Source: Buchnera aphidicola (Schlechtendalia chinensis)
Lineage (GTDB): Bacteria > Pseudomonadota > Gammaproteobacteria > Enterobacterales > Enterobacteriaceae
DNA length: 64,000 bases
Direction: 5' to 3'
NCBI RefSeq assembly: GCF_001648115.1
Contig: NZ_CP011299.1
Coordinates: forward strand, 434,001-498,000
Below the pieces are notes generated by a model that ran no database searches, had not been told where the DNA came from, and was given only the letters and a program-made list of their open reading frames with translations. Shown piece after piece: positions 31,101 through 41,367 of the stretch. The first letter of the stretch is position 1. Each line of letters begins with the position of its first letter. Position numbers and translations under genes: made by a program.

Positions 31101-31430
31101 TTCACAAAATTAGAAAGTAAAAAAGCAAATTATCTTTTAAATAAATATGTTCATGGATATTTTCAAGGTATGAACAAACCTATATTGCTAACAAATTCAG
31201 GAATTAATTGGTTAAAATGTATTCATAAAAAAAGACAAACAAGCATTTCTGAAAGTAAAAAAAAAATAATCGAAACATGGGAAGGAAATAATTGGAATTC
31301 GGGAGAAAAAAACGATTTGTACTTAAAAAAGGTAATAACTACTTTAAGCAAAGAGAATATTTCTAAAATATGTGAAACAGCTAAAAAATGGATACTACCC
31401 ATAATACAATATACTCAAAAAAATAACTAA
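28129..31430 (+). CDS. recC: Exonuclease V subunit RecC, interrupted at an A10 tract
   Basis: RecC is the Chi-recognition scaffold of RecBCD. From ATG 28129 (MFTLYKSYNF, aligning with E. coli MLRVYHSNRL) the first frame continues to YRSDWIYEW and stops at 28594-28596. It goes out of frame at a run of ten A residues, 28566-28575. The other frame then carries the remaining ~950 residues collinear with E. coli RecC (SLWKTLIEYI, PSRIFIFGNKFL, CSTLKREIEILHDNLL, IPFKVIHILGMNE, RKHKYKYFFLETLLSAKKILSISYY, HPVKYFFNKRL) to a natural end. Eleven A residues (or eight) restore one protein of about 1,100 aa. ptrA, which separates recC and recB in E. coli, is gone. Confidence 0.9.
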
Positions 31431-31477
31431 AACTATTAAAATATACAATAAAAAATTAATTTATAATTAAGAAAATT

Positions 31478-34400
31478 ATGAGATCAGAAAAATCTGTACC
31501 TATTTTAAATACAAATCATTTTCCACTATCAGGAAAAATATTAATTGAAGCATCAGCAGGAACAGGAAAAACATTTTCTTTAGTTACTTTATATTTAAAA
31601 TTATTGCTAGGACTTGGAAAAGACAATTCAGTTCAAAAAGCATTTTTAGTTCAAGAAATTTTAGTAATAACATTTACAAAGCATACAAAAAAAGAACTAA
31701 AAAATAGAATAAAAATATATATTCATGATTTCAAAAAAACTTGCTTAAAAAAAAATGAAAACTGTATTTTATATCATTTATTTAAAAAAATTAAAAACTT
31801 GGATAAAGCTATATATTTATTATCACAAGCAGAACAATCAATTCATACATTAGAAGTGTACACTATACATGAATTTTGCTACCAAGCCTTAAAAATTAAC
31901 AAATTTTTATCTAATATTTTTTTTCAAAAAAAAATAGCAAAAAATGTATATCATTTATATCTACAATCTAGTATTACATTTTGGAACGAATGCTTCAAAA
32001 ACTTACCAAAAAATATTTTGAACATTATTTTGAAATATTTTAAAAATCCAAGTTTTTTGTTAAAAAAAGTATTTCCATTCCTGTTAAATGAAAGTTTTGT
32101 AAAAAAAAAATATGTTAAGAATAAATTAAACATTGTCCAAAGTTATGACATATTAATTAAAAAAATAAAAATCTTTAAAAACACATGGTTAAAATATCAT
32201 AAAACAATATTTAGTATAATTAATAAATCTCAAGCAAATAAAAAAGTTTATACTAAGTCTAATTTAAACAGATGGGTTAATAACATTACAATTTGGTCTT
32301 TAACAAAATCAGAAAATCTTAACATTCCAAAAGATCTAAAATACTTTCAAAAACAATACTTAATCGAAAAAAATTATTCTGAAAGTGTTTCTGAAAACGA
32401 GATATTTGAAATTACTGAAAAATTTCTAAAAATAAATTTTTCGTTAAAATCTGCATTTATAATAGAAACGATTATAAAAATAAAAAAACATTTTACTCAA
32501 AGAAAACAACAATTAGGAATATTTGAGTTCGACGATTTAATTCAATTTGTTATTTCAATTTTAGAAAAAAAAAATAAAAGTTTTATAAATACACTCGCTA
32601 AGAAATATCCAGCATTGTTAATTGATGAATTTCAAGATACAAACTATAAACAATATAAAATATTTGAAAAAATTTATTCATCAAATAAACATCTGTTCGT
32701 TTTAATCAGCGATCCTAAACAAGCTATTTATGAATTTAGAGGAGCAGATATTTCATCATACATAAAAGCAACAAAAAATATAAAACAACGTTACCATCTT
32801 GAAATTAATTGGAGATCGTCTAAAGAAATAATAGACAGTATAAACTTACTATTTTCAAGAACTAAAAATATTTTTATGCACTCTAGAATTAAATTCATTT
32901 CATTAAAATCAAGATATAAATACAAACAAATAAAATTTGAGATAAATGGAAAAATTCAACCAGCTCTACGGTTTTTGTTAAATAAAGAAAGAATAACGAC
33001 AATCAGTGATTATAAAAAATGGATATCTAAAAGCTATGCAAAATATATTTCGTTTTGGATTAACGAAGGTAAAACAAAAAATGCTACTATTACATATAAA
33101 AATAAAACGGAATTTGTATCTGAAAAAAATATTTGTATATTAGTAAATAACAAAAAAGAAGCATATATTATGCAAATAGCTTTACAAGAACTAAACATTA
33201 AAACAACATATCTTTCAAAACGAGAAAGCGTATTTCACACTAATGAAGCAATAGAAATATTATGGATTCTTCAAGCAATTTTAAATCCTAAAAATGAAGC
33301 TACATTAAAAAGAGCGATATCAACAACGATTATATCTATTCAAAGCAAAAAAATCGATTGCATTACGCAAAAACATTCGTTCTGGTCAAATTTGATAAAT
33401 CAATTTTACAAATATTTAATCATTTGGGAAAAATTCGGCATTACACACGTTATTCATAAAATAATAATAAATTATAGAGTAAAACATCAAAATGATACTT
33501 TAAAGAAAAATGTACCTAACATTGATTATATATTACAAATTACCAAACTATTAGAAATTAGAAGCAATAAAAATAAAAGCAAACATATTCTAATATCATG
33601 GTTAGAAAAAAAAATAGTAAACAAAAATGATGTTCCTTATAAAGATTATATAAATATTAAAAATAACAATAACTATGTGCAAATTGTAACTATTTATAAA
33701 TCAAAAGGACTCGAATATCCAATAGTATGTATTCCATTTTTCACAACTCACTACAATAATCATAACACATCCAAACTTTTTAACGACATTAAATTAAATT
33801 TAAAAAACGAAAAAACACTATTGTCAGAACAAATGAGACTACTATATGTAGCATTAACCCGTGCAATAGTACATTGTTTTGTAGGAATTGCATTCATTAC
33901 ACGTAAAGTAAAAAAACATGAAAATTACTATTCAAATTTGTATAAAAATGCTCTAGGAAATATCCTAAAAATAGATAAAAAGTTAAATTTTGAAGAATTA
34001 AATGAAATACTTAAAAAAATTGACCCTAACAAAAATATACGAACTACTTCTAAAATACCAGAATTTCAAATTAAAGATAAAGAAAAAATCGTAAAAGTTA
34101 ATACTTTAAGTAATCAAATATTTACAAGAAAATTTCAATGCAACTATATAATAACTAGCTACTCAAATTTAAAAAAAGAATATAAATCAAACATATTACC
34201 AACAAAAAAAATATATACTAATACTAATTACAATAAACCTGAAATACCTCAAAAAAAAGTTCAACTAACATCATATGCTTTTCCAAAAGGGAAAAAGTTT
34301 GGAATATTTATTCATAAAATTTTAAAAAACATTAATTTTAAAAAAAAAATTAATAATGATTGGATATCTCATCAACTTATACAAAATGACTTTAGCAAAA

Positions 34401-34978
34401 CGTGGTCTGAATCAATAAAAAAATGGATAAAAAAAATATTACACACACCACTAAATTCTGATAATCTTGTACTATCTAAATTATCCCAAGAAAACTGTAT
34501 AAAAGAATTAAAATTCTTTTTTCCTATAGAAAACCAATTAACAAATAAAAAATTATACGAAATTTTTAAGATGTCAAATCGACCAAATAAAAACTTTTTT
34601 CCAGAGCACTTAAACCCTATTAAAGGCATGTTCACAGGATCAATAGATTTGGTATTTAAACGCAAGAAGAAATATTATTTATTAGATTATAAATCAAACT
34701 GGTTAGGAGATTCAAACTATTGCTACGCAATAGAAAATATAGAAAGTGCAATAATTTCCAACTACTACGACTTGCAATACCAAATTTATAGTATTGCATT
34801 ACACAGATATTTAAAACAAAGAATTAAAAATTATTGTTTTCTCAAACATTTTGGAGGAATATACGTTTTATTCTTGAGAGCTATAGAAAATAGAAATTTG
34901 AATACAGGTCTGTTCTTTACATTACCTAAATTAAATAAAATAATAGAACTTAACAATTTTTTTAAAAAAATCGAATAA
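31478..34978 (+). CDS. recB: Exonuclease V subunit RecB (helicase-nuclease)
   Basis: RecB is the 3'-5' helicase and the only nuclease of RecBCD. The 1166-aa product (E. coli 1180) has Walker A EASAGTGKTFS near residue 30, Walker B LIDEFQDTN, the Q/A motifs SDPKQAIYEFRGADI, motif IV-VI segments (NWRSS, YKSKGLEYPIV, RLLYVALTRA), and a C-terminal RecB nuclease domain. There the catalytic Asp1057 and the Asp1070-x-Lys1072 of LLDYKSNW are intact. Two A10 runs (32101-32110 and 32565-32574) are in frame. recD starts 8 bp after its stop. Confidence 0.96.
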   Translation: MRSEKSVPILNTNHFPLSGKILIEASAGTGKTFSLVTLYLKLLLGLGKDNSVQKAFLVQEILVITFTKHTKKELKNRIKIYIHDFKKTCLKKNENCILYHLFKKIKNLDKAIYLLSQAEQSIHTLEVYTIHEFCYQALKINKFLSNIFFQKKIAKNVYHLYLQSSITFWNECFKNLPKNILNIILKYFKNPSFLLKKVFPFLLNESFVKKKYVKNKLNIVQSYDILIKKIKIFKNTWLKYHKTIFSIINKSQANKKVYTKSNLNRWVNNITIWSLTKSENLNIPKDLKYFQKQYLIEKNYSESVSENEIFEITEKFLKINFSLKSAFIIETIIKIKKHFTQRKQQLGIFEFDDLIQFVISILEKKNKSFINTLAKKYPALLIDEFQDTNYKQYKIFEKIYSSNKHLFVLISDPKQAIYEFRGADISSYIKATKNIKQRYHLEINWRSSKEIIDSINLLFSRTKNIFMHSRIKFISLKSRYKYKQIKFEINGKIQPALRFLLNKERITTISDYKKWISKSYAKYISFWINEGKTKNATITYKNKTEFVSEKNICILVNNKKEAYIMQIALQELNIKTTYLSKRESVFHTNEAIEILWILQAILNPKNEATLKRAISTTIISIQSKKIDCITQKHSFWSNLINQFYKYLIIWEKFGITHVIHKIIINYRVKHQNDTLKKNVPNIDYILQITKLLEIRSNKNKSKHILISWLEKKIVNKNDVPYKDYINIKNNNNYVQIVTIYKSKGLEYPIVCIPFFTTHYNNHNTSKLFNDIKLNLKNEKTLLSEQMRLLYVALTRAIVHCFVGIAFITRKVKKHENYYSNLYKNALGNILKIDKKLNFEELNEILKKIDPNKNIRTTSKIPEFQIKDKEKIVKVNTLSNQIFTRKFQCNYIITSYSNLKKEYKSNILPTKKIYTNTNYNKPEIPQKKVQLTSYAFPKGKKFGIFIHKILKNINFKKKINNDWISHQLIQNDFSKTWSESIKKWIKKILHTPLNSDNLVLSKLSQENCIKELKFFFPIENQLTNKKLYEIFKMSNRPNKNFFPEHLNPIKGMFTGSIDLVFKRKKKYYLLDYKSNWLGDSNYCYAIENIESAIISNYYDLQYQIYSIALHRYLKQRIKNYCFLKHFGGIYVLFLRAIENRNLNTGLFFTLPKLNKIIELNNFFKKIE

Positions 34979-34986
34979 AATATAAT

Positions 34987-36828
34987 ATGAACATCTTATT
35001 TTTATTAAAAAAAGCTATTTCGAGAAAGATAATTTGCCCATTGGATTATTTTTTTTGTTGTTCTGTAGCTCAAAAAGAATCTCAAAAAATTATGTTACTA
35101 TCTGCTTGTATACATTACTGGATTCGAATGAAACATACATGTCTCCCAATATCTTACTTTGAAGAACAAAAAATATTTTATAAAAAAGAAAACAATGCTT
35201 TAATTAAAAAAATATGGAAAACGGCAAATTTGTCAAAAAATTTTAAGCCAGAAATATTTAAAAGTTCAATAATAAGCAATGGAAATCGTGCTACTCCTCT
35301 TATTTTTCTCAATGAAAAAATATATTTTTATAAAACATGGATAGCAGAAAAAAAAATTTTTAAATTCATTTCTCAATCTAATAATATTAAAATAAAACAA
35401 TTAACTTCTATTAAAGAAAAAATAATTACTTTATTAAAAAAATGTACAGAAAATTCACAAAAAATTGCAATTATTTTATCAACTGTTAAAAAAATAACAT
35501 TCATAATAGGAGGTCCAGGAACAGGAAAAACCACAATAGTTTCAAATATATTAGAAGTTATGATGACTATTTCTAAAAAAAAAATAAAAATTCAATTAGC
35601 AGCTACGACAGGAAAAGCAGCAAATCACCTTACTGAATCTATTAAAAAATGTATGTTAAATATACCTCTCTTTAAAAACAACAAACGTATTCTAATATCT
35701 CCTGCAATTACTTTACATAGACTTTTAAAAATAAATAATATTCAAAACACGTACTCAGATAAAAAGAATACTGTTTTAGATATAGACATACTAATTATAG
35801 ACGAATCTTCTATGATTGACATTTTTGTTATGGAAAAATTAATTGACAATATATCAAAAAAAACTAGAATCATATTTCTAGGAGATCACAACCAACTTCC
35901 TTCAATAAATTGTGGACACGTTTTAAAAGATATATACAGCTACTACAAACATGGATATAGCGAAAATATAATCAAAATTATAAATTACTTTAATATTTTT
36001 GAAATTAACCATGTTAATGGTTACAAATTTTCCAACATAAACGATAAAATATGCATTTTAACGAAAAACTATCGTTTTAATATTAAATCTAATATTTTTA
36101 AAGTATCCAAAAAAATTATACAGAATACGTCAAATAATTTCAAAAAATTATTTCTAAATAACTATCGTGATATTAAATTTTATTCTCTGAAAACTAAAGA
36201 CGATTATAAAAAAATGATCTCAAAATTAGTTGAAAATTATGAAAATTATTGGAATATCCTAAAAGAAAAAAACATGCCTCTCAATGCAATACTAAATTTT
36301 AAAAAATATAGATTAATGTGTATATTTAAAAATGGTCCATTTGGAGTCGAAGGTTTAAATAAAGAAATAGAAAAAAGAATGAAAAAATTAAAATTCATTC
36401 AAAATAACGATGTTAATAGTAAAGAAATATATTTTGGACAACCGATATTAATTTTAAAAAATAATTATACAATAAAATTGTATAACGGAGATGTAGGAGT
36501 AATTATGTATGATCACAACAAAGAACTAAAAGCATTTTTTTGTAATCATAAAGAAAAAACACGATCTATACCAATTAATTTACTACCAAAGTTTCAAACA
36601 AATTGGGCTACAACAGTACATAAAACCCAAGGATCAGAATTTTATCATTCAACTTTAGTATTACCTAATTTTGATTCCGAAATTTTAACTAAAGAATTAA
36701 TTTACACTGCTGTTACAAGACCTAAAAAAAAACTAACTGTATACAGTAGTAAAAAAATATTTTTAAGATCTATACAAAAAGAAACGAAAAGATGCAGTGG
36801 ACTTTCTATAAATGAATGTTCATACTAA
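34987..36828 (+). CDS. recD: Exonuclease V subunit RecD (helicase)
   Basis: RecD is the 5'-3' superfamily 1 helicase of RecBCD. The 613-aa product (E. coli 608) has Walker A GGPGTGKTT at residues 175-183, AATTGKAANHL, Walker B LIIDESSMID, FLGDHNQLPS, and the C-terminal TVHKTQGSEF and YTAVTRPKKKL motifs. Helicase motifs are complete while the N-terminal RecC-binding domain is diverged. It follows recB by 8 bp in what appears to be one recC-recB-recD unit. recA is known to be missing from Buchnera genomes, so the complex may work mainly as a nuclease. Confidence 0.95.
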   Translation: MNILFLLKKAISRKIICPLDYFFCCSVAQKESQKIMLLSACIHYWIRMKHTCLPISYFEEQKIFYKKENNALIKKIWKTANLSKNFKPEIFKSSIISNGNRATPLIFLNEKIYFYKTWIAEKKIFKFISQSNNIKIKQLTSIKEKIITLLKKCTENSQKIAIILSTVKKITFIIGGPGTGKTTIVSNILEVMMTISKKKIKIQLAATTGKAANHLTESIKKCMLNIPLFKNNKRILISPAITLHRLLKINNIQNTYSDKKNTVLDIDILIIDESSMIDIFVMEKLIDNISKKTRIIFLGDHNQLPSINCGHVLKDIYSYYKHGYSENIIKIINYFNIFEINHVNGYKFSNINDKICILTKNYRFNIKSNIFKVSKKIIQNTSNNFKKLFLNNYRDIKFYSLKTKDDYKKMISKLVENYENYWNILKEKNMPLNAILNFKKYRLMCIFKNGPFGVEGLNKEIEKRMKKLKFIQNNDVNSKEIYFGQPILILKNNYTIKLYNGDVGVIMYDHNKELKAFFCNHKEKTRSIPINLLPKFQTNWATTVHKTQGSEFYHSTLVLPNFDSEILTKELIYTAVTRPKKKLTVYSSKKIFLRSIQKETKRCSGLSINECSY

Positions 36829-36916
36829 ATACAAATTAAAATACTAAAAAATTCTTAAAACGTTTAATATTATATTTAATATCTAATTATTATTTAAACT
36901 ACAAATATTAAAAATT

Positions 36917-36993
<77 letters not shown>

Positions 36994-37061
36994 TCTTATA
37001 TTTAAGAATATACTATATTATAATAAAGATGCAATCTTTTTTTTAAAAAAACTTTAAAAAC

Positions 37062-38126
37062 ATGAAAAATAAAATTATTATAGTATTAATAACGTCAATT
37101 TTAAGTTTATGTTCATTTAAAAAAAATAATTCTGAAAAAGTTCATAAACCCAACGTTATAAATAATACAATACAAAAAAAAAATCTTAATACTGCTATTA
37201 ATGGAAAAATCTCTAATTTAGAAGATGTTTTAAGACAAATTCAAAAAATAAAAAAATTTTCTCCAAAGTTATACAATAAAAACATAAAATTGTATAAATC
37301 AGTAAATAAATGGTTAAAATTTAATAGAGATATTAAATATTTAAAATTATTTGGAATAAATTTATTTAAATTAAAAAATATTAATAATTATGGTAATATA
37401 AAAATTACAAGCTATTACACTCCAATTATACACGCTAAAAAAAAACCAGAAAAAAAATTTCAATATCCAATTTATGCTATGCCTAGCTTTCAAAAAAAAT
37501 ATAATCGATTACCAAATAGGAAAAATATATATAATGGAATCCTAAAGAAAAAATATATTTTAGCATATAGTAATTCATTAGTGGACAATTTCATTATGGA
37601 AATACAAGGTAGCGGAATCGTTGATTACGGTTTTCATAAACCTTTAACTTTGTTTAAATATTCTGGAGAAAACGGATGGCCTTATAAAAGCATTGGAAAC
37701 TTTCTTATTAAAAATGGCGATATTAAGAAAGAAGACATGTCTATGAAATCTATAATAAAATGGTTTTCTAAACACACATCATTAGAAGCAAAACACTTGT
37801 TAGAAATAAATAACTCATTTGTATTTTTTAAACAAGTCAAAAATACATTAGTATGTGGCTCTAGTTCTGTACCTTTAATTGCTAAAACTTCTATAGCAAC
37901 AGACAAAAATGTCATAAAACCAGGAAATATAATACTAGCTCAAATTCCGATTCTAGATGAGTTTGGAAAATTTAATAATAAATATGAAAATAGAATTTTA
38001 ATTTCATTAGATGTAGGTGGATCAATTAAAGGACAAAAAATAGATATTTACCAAGGAATAGGAAAGCATGCCGGAATAAAAGCTGGGTTTTATAACCATT
38101 ATGGATATGTTTGGATATTAAAATAA
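37062..38126 (+). CDS. mltA: Membrane-bound lytic murein transglycosylase A
   Basis: Cleaves the glycan strands of peptidoglycan with formation of 1,6-anhydromuropeptides. The 354-aa product (E. coli 365) has an N-terminal hydrophobic signal (residues 1-17) ending LSLCSFKK; the residue before the cysteine is Leu, so the lipobox is poor and membrane anchoring by lipid is doubtful. Family blocks include GYYTPI-like SYYTPI, EIQGSGIVDYG, GENGWPYKSIG and the C-terminal LDVGGSIKGQKIDIYQGIG, which holds the catalytic Asp, and NHYGYVWIL. Retention implies a murein layer that must be remodelled. It was near argA/amiC in the ancestor; both are missing here. Confidence 0.95.
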   Translation: MKNKIIIVLITSILSLCSFKKNNSEKVHKPNVINNTIQKKNLNTAINGKISNLEDVLRQIQKIKKFSPKLYNKNIKLYKSVNKWLKFNRDIKYLKLFGINLFKLKNINNYGNIKITSYYTPIIHAKKKPEKKFQYPIYAMPSFQKKYNRLPNRKNIYNGILKKKYILAYSNSLVDNFIMEIQGSGIVDYGFHKPLTLFKYSGENGWPYKSIGNFLIKNGDIKKEDMSMKSIIKWFSKHTSLEAKHLLEINNSFVFFKQVKNTLVCGSSSVPLIAKTSIATDKNVIKPGNIILAQIPILDEFGKFNNKYENRILISLDVGGSIKGQKIDIYQGIGKHAGIKAGFYNHYGYVWILK

Positions 38127-38175
38127 AAAATAACAATGAAAATTTTAAAAACAAAATAAAATATAAACTACGCAT

Positions 38176-38649
38176 ATGAAAATAATTAAAAATACTGTCT
38201 TAGCACAAACAGAAAAAATTGCTATAATAATTAGCAGATTTAACTATTTTATTAATCAAAATTTACTAAGTGGATCACTCGATACTCTTAAACGAATTGG
38301 ACAAGTCAAATCTGAAAATATAACTATAATACACGTACCAGGAACTTTTGAAATACCAATTATTGCAGATATTATAGCTAGCCAAAAAAAATACGATGCC
38401 ATAATAGTGTTAGGAACGATTATAAAAGGTAAAACTCCTCATTTTTCGCTACTTTCGAATGAAATTAGCAAAAAAATTTCTAGTATCAGTATTCAATATA
38501 AAATTCCAATTTCTTTTGGAATAATTGTAGCTAATAATATTCAGCAAGCAATTGAACGTTCAGGAACAAAAATGGGAAATAAAGGCTCAGAATCAGCATT
38601 AGTAACATTAGAAATGATTAATATCATTAATAAAATTAATAATGATTAA
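38176..38649 (+). CDS. ribH: 6,7-dimethyl-8-ribityllumazine synthase
   Basis: Condenses the ribityl pyrimidine with 3,4-dihydroxy-2-butanone 4-phosphate, the penultimate riboflavin step. The 157-aa product (E. coli RibE/RibH 156) has ISRFNYFIN, DTLKRIGQV, VPGTFEIP, GTIIKGKTPHF with the catalytic His, and ERSGTKMGNKGSESA with the phosphate-binding Arg. It stands first in a ribH-thiL-ribD-nusB cluster whose order differs from the E. coli ribD-ribE-nusB-thiL. Confidence 0.96.
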   Translation: MKIIKNTVLAQTEKIAIIISRFNYFINQNLLSGSLDTLKRIGQVKSENITIIHVPGTFEIPIIADIIASQKKYDAIIVLGTIIKGKTPHFSLLSNEISKKISSISIQYKIPISFGIIVANNIQQAIERSGTKMGNKGSESALVTLEMINIINKINND

Positions 38650-38730
38650 GATATATTTTTTTTAAGATTAAAATCTTTATAAATTTATAGAATAATCGAA
38701 TATACATTAAAAAAGATACTACAATATTAT

Positions 38731-39714
38731 ATGATATTAGATGAATTCGAAATAATTAAAAAATATTTTAGTAAAACGTTAAAAAAATTTGATGAAAACG
38801 TAATACAAGATATTGGTGACGACTGCGCACTTGTAAAAATTCCAAAAAATCATGTTCTCGCGATCAGTACTGATACGTTAACAGAAAAGATTCATTTTCT
38901 TAAAGACATGCATCCTTCCGATTTAGGTTACAAAATTGTTGCAGTAAATCTTAGTGATTTAGCTGCTATGGGGGCAAAACCTAAATGGATTACAATATCA
39001 TTAACCTTACCAAAAATTAATGCTCTTTGGATAAAACACTTTAGTGAATGTTTATTCAAAACATTAGATTCATATAATATGAAGTTAATAGGAGGAAATA
39101 CAACTAGAGGACCGCTAAGCATAACAGCAAGTATTTATGGAATAATTCCCAAAAATCAAGCTTTGCTAAGAAACAAAGCAAAAATTGGAGATTTAATATA
39201 TGTTACTGGTACTCTGGGAGATAGCGCAGCGGGTTTATTCTTACTCAAAAACAAACCTAAAACTATGACAAAAAGTCTCAATTATCTTGTAAAAAAACAT
39301 TTACGACCAATTCCAAGAATCATGCATGGACAATTATTAAGAAATATTGCTAGTTCTGCTATTGACATATCAGATGGATTATTTTCAGATTTACAAAAAA
39401 TTTTAAATTTTAGTCAATGTGGGGCAAATATTAATTTAAATAAGTTACCAATTTCTAACGTTTTAAAAGAAAACTTTTCGAAAAAAAAATGGTTAAAATT
39501 TGCTACCAATTCTGGAGAAGATTATGAATTATGTTTTACTATACCAAAAAAAAATATATCAAACTTAAAGAATGCTATTAATCATCTAGGAATACAATAT
39601 AATTGTATTGGAGAAATTGATCACATTAAAAATGGATATAATATATTTTATCGTGGAAAAAATATAAATTTTTCATGTAAAGGATATAACCATTTTTTAA
39701 AAAATAATGAATAA
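38731..39714 (+). CDS. thiL: Thiamine-monophosphate kinase
   Basis: Phosphorylates thiamine monophosphate to thiamine diphosphate (TPP). The 327-aa product (E. coli 325) has IGDDCALVKIP, STDTLTEKIHF, AVNLSDLAAMGAKPKW, LIGGNTTRGPLS and DISDGLFSDL, all family motifs of the AIR-synthase-like fold. No other thiamine gene is in the window; Dxs (41368-43230) is a TPP enzyme and a likely beneficiary. Imported thiamine phosphate as the substrate is inference. Confidence 0.96.
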   Translation: MILDEFEIIKKYFSKTLKKFDENVIQDIGDDCALVKIPKNHVLAISTDTLTEKIHFLKDMHPSDLGYKIVAVNLSDLAAMGAKPKWITISLTLPKINALWIKHFSECLFKTLDSYNMKLIGGNTTRGPLSITASIYGIIPKNQALLRNKAKIGDLIYVTGTLGDSAAGLFLLKNKPKTMTKSLNYLVKKHLRPIPRIMHGQLLRNIASSAIDISDGLFSDLQKILNFSQCGANINLNKLPISNVLKENFSKKKWLKFATNSGEDYELCFTIPKKNISNLKNAINHLGIQYNCIGEIDHIKNGYNIFYRGKNINFSCKGYNHFLKNNE

Positions 39715-39795
39715 ATATTGATTAGTACAATATAATAATATTTCATAAGACGATTAAAAATTATTTTTATCTGTGCAATTATTACTGTAAAAATT

Positions 39796-40938
39796 ATGAA
39801 AAATAATGCGAAAGACATCTTTTACATGAAAGAAGCAATAAAAATAGCGAAAAAAGGAGAGTTAACTACATCGCCTAATCCAAATGTAGGATGTATAATA
39901 GTTAAAAATGACATAATTATCGGGACAGGATGGCATAAAAAGTCTGGAAAACCACATGCAGAAATATATGCTTTGAAAAAAGCAGGAGAAAAAGCAAAAC
40001 AATCTACAGTATATATTACTTTAGAACCATGTTGTCACTTTGGGAAAACTCCTCCTTGTTGTATTGCATTAATTAAAGCAGGCGTTGCAAAAGTAGTAAT
40101 ATCATCCTTAGATCCTAATCCTATGGTATCTGGGAAGGGGATTCAATGGCTTAAAAAAGAAGGAATTATAGTAAAAGTAGGAATTATATCTTATGCAGCT
40201 GAGAGTATAAATAAAGGGTTTTTCCAAAGAATGCGTATAGGAATACCTTGGATTCAATTAAAACTAGCTAGCTCAATAGATGGAAGAACTGCTTTAAAAA
40301 ACGGAATAAGTAAATGGATTACGTCATCTAAATCACGTCAAGATGTTCAAATATATAGAAAAAAATCTGATGCTATAATTAGCAGTAGTCACTCCGTTAT
40401 TATGGACAATGCTTTATTAACTGTTAGAAAAATTCATAGAATAGAAGATAAAAAAAAATATTTAAAAAATCAAGAAACGATTAAACAACCACTCCGTATT
40501 ATTATAGATAGTAAAAATCGCATGACACCATTTCATAGATGCATCAAAGAACCCGGAAAAATATTATTAATACGTCTCAAATATGACAGAAATCGTTGGC
40601 CTAAAAATGTAGAACAAGTAATATTAAAAAACAATACATTTAGAATTAATTTAATTGATCTTCTAAAATTATTAGGAAAGCGACAAATAAATAAAGTTTT
40701 AATAGAAACAGGGGCATCACTATCCGGAGCTTTTCTAAAACTAAATGTTGTAAATGAAATAATAATTTACATGGCACCAAAAATGTTAGGAAACTACTCA
40801 AAACCATTATTTATGTTAGAAAATTATAAAAAATTGCAACTAGTACCTCAATTCAGTTTCAAAAATGTTAAAAAAATAGGAAAAGATATAAGACTAATTT
40901 TAATAAAAAATAAAAAAGGAAATACAACTTATTTATGA
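39796..40938 (+). CDS. ribD: Bifunctional riboflavin deaminase/reductase RibD
   Basis: Carries out the pyrimidine deaminase and reductase steps of riboflavin synthesis. The 380-aa product retains both domains in one chain: the N-terminal zinc deaminase with H54-A-E56 and C79/C88 ([12 protein letters not shown]), and the C-terminal reductase from about residue 150 ([38 protein letters not shown]). E. coli RibD is 367 aa. It overlaps nusB by 4 nt, as expected for a translationally coupled pair. Confidence 0.96.
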   Translation: MKNNAKDIFYMKEAIKIAKKGELTTSPNPNVGCIIVKNDIIIGTGWHKKSGKPHAEIYALKKAGEKAKQSTVYITLEPCCHFGKTPPCCIALIKAGVAKVVISSLDPNPMVSGKGIQWLKKEGIIVKVGIISYAAESINKGFFQRMRIGIPWIQLKLASSIDGRTALKNGISKWITSSKSRQDVQIYRKKSDAIISSSHSVIMDNALLTVRKIHRIEDKKKYLKNQETIKQPLRIIIDSKNRMTPFHRCIKEPGKILLIRLKYDRNRWPKNVEQVILKNNTFRINLIDLLKLLGKRQINKVLIETGASLSGAFLKLNVVNEIIIYMAPKMLGNYSKPLFMLENYKKLQLVPQFSFKNVKKIGKDIRLILIKNKKGNTTYL

Positions 40939-41354
40939 AACCTCTAGCTAGAAGAAAAGCGCGAGAATGTGCAGTACAAGCGCTATACTCGTGGCAATTA
41001 ACTAAAAATAATATCGAAGAAATAGAAAATCAATTTTTTGAAAAAAAAAATTTAAAAAATATTGATAAAGTATATTTTCATGAATTGATCGTAGGAATAA
41101 CAAAACATCAAAAGTACTTAGATTCATTAATGGAACCTTACTTATCTCGAGAAATAAGTAAACTAGGGCAGATAGAAAAAGCAATACTTCGAATTTCTTT
41201 TTATGAACTAAAAAAAAGACAAGACATTCCTTACAAAGTAACAATAAATGAAGGAATAGAATTAGCAAAATTATTTGGAGCAGAAGAAAGTCATAAATTT
41301 ATTAATGGTGTTTTGGACAAAGCTGCCGCAAATATTAGAAATCATAAAAATTAA
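40935..41354 (+). CDS. nusB: Transcription antitermination / rRNA processing factor NusB
   Basis: NusB with NusE binds boxA RNA and supports rRNA antitermination. 139 aa, equal to E. coli NusB in length, with [18 protein letters not shown] at the N terminus and the C-terminal [28 protein letters not shown]. The start codon overlaps the ribD stop (ATGA), implying coupling. It ends 13 bp before the convergent dxs stop. Confidence 0.97.
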   Translation: MKPLARRKARECAVQALYSWQLTKNNIEEIENQFFEKKNLKNIDKVYFHELIVGITKHQKYLDSLMEPYLSREISKLGQIEKAILRISFYELKKRQDIPYKVTINEGIELAKLFGAEESHKFINGVLDKAAANIRNHKN

Positions 41355-41367
41355 ACAAATAGTAACA

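Noticed and set aside
32101..32110. A10 tract in recB as a possible fifth break
   Set aside because: The reading frame passes through it in frame and the protein is collinear on both sides; the same holds for A10 runs in holA, recD, mltA and ppiD.
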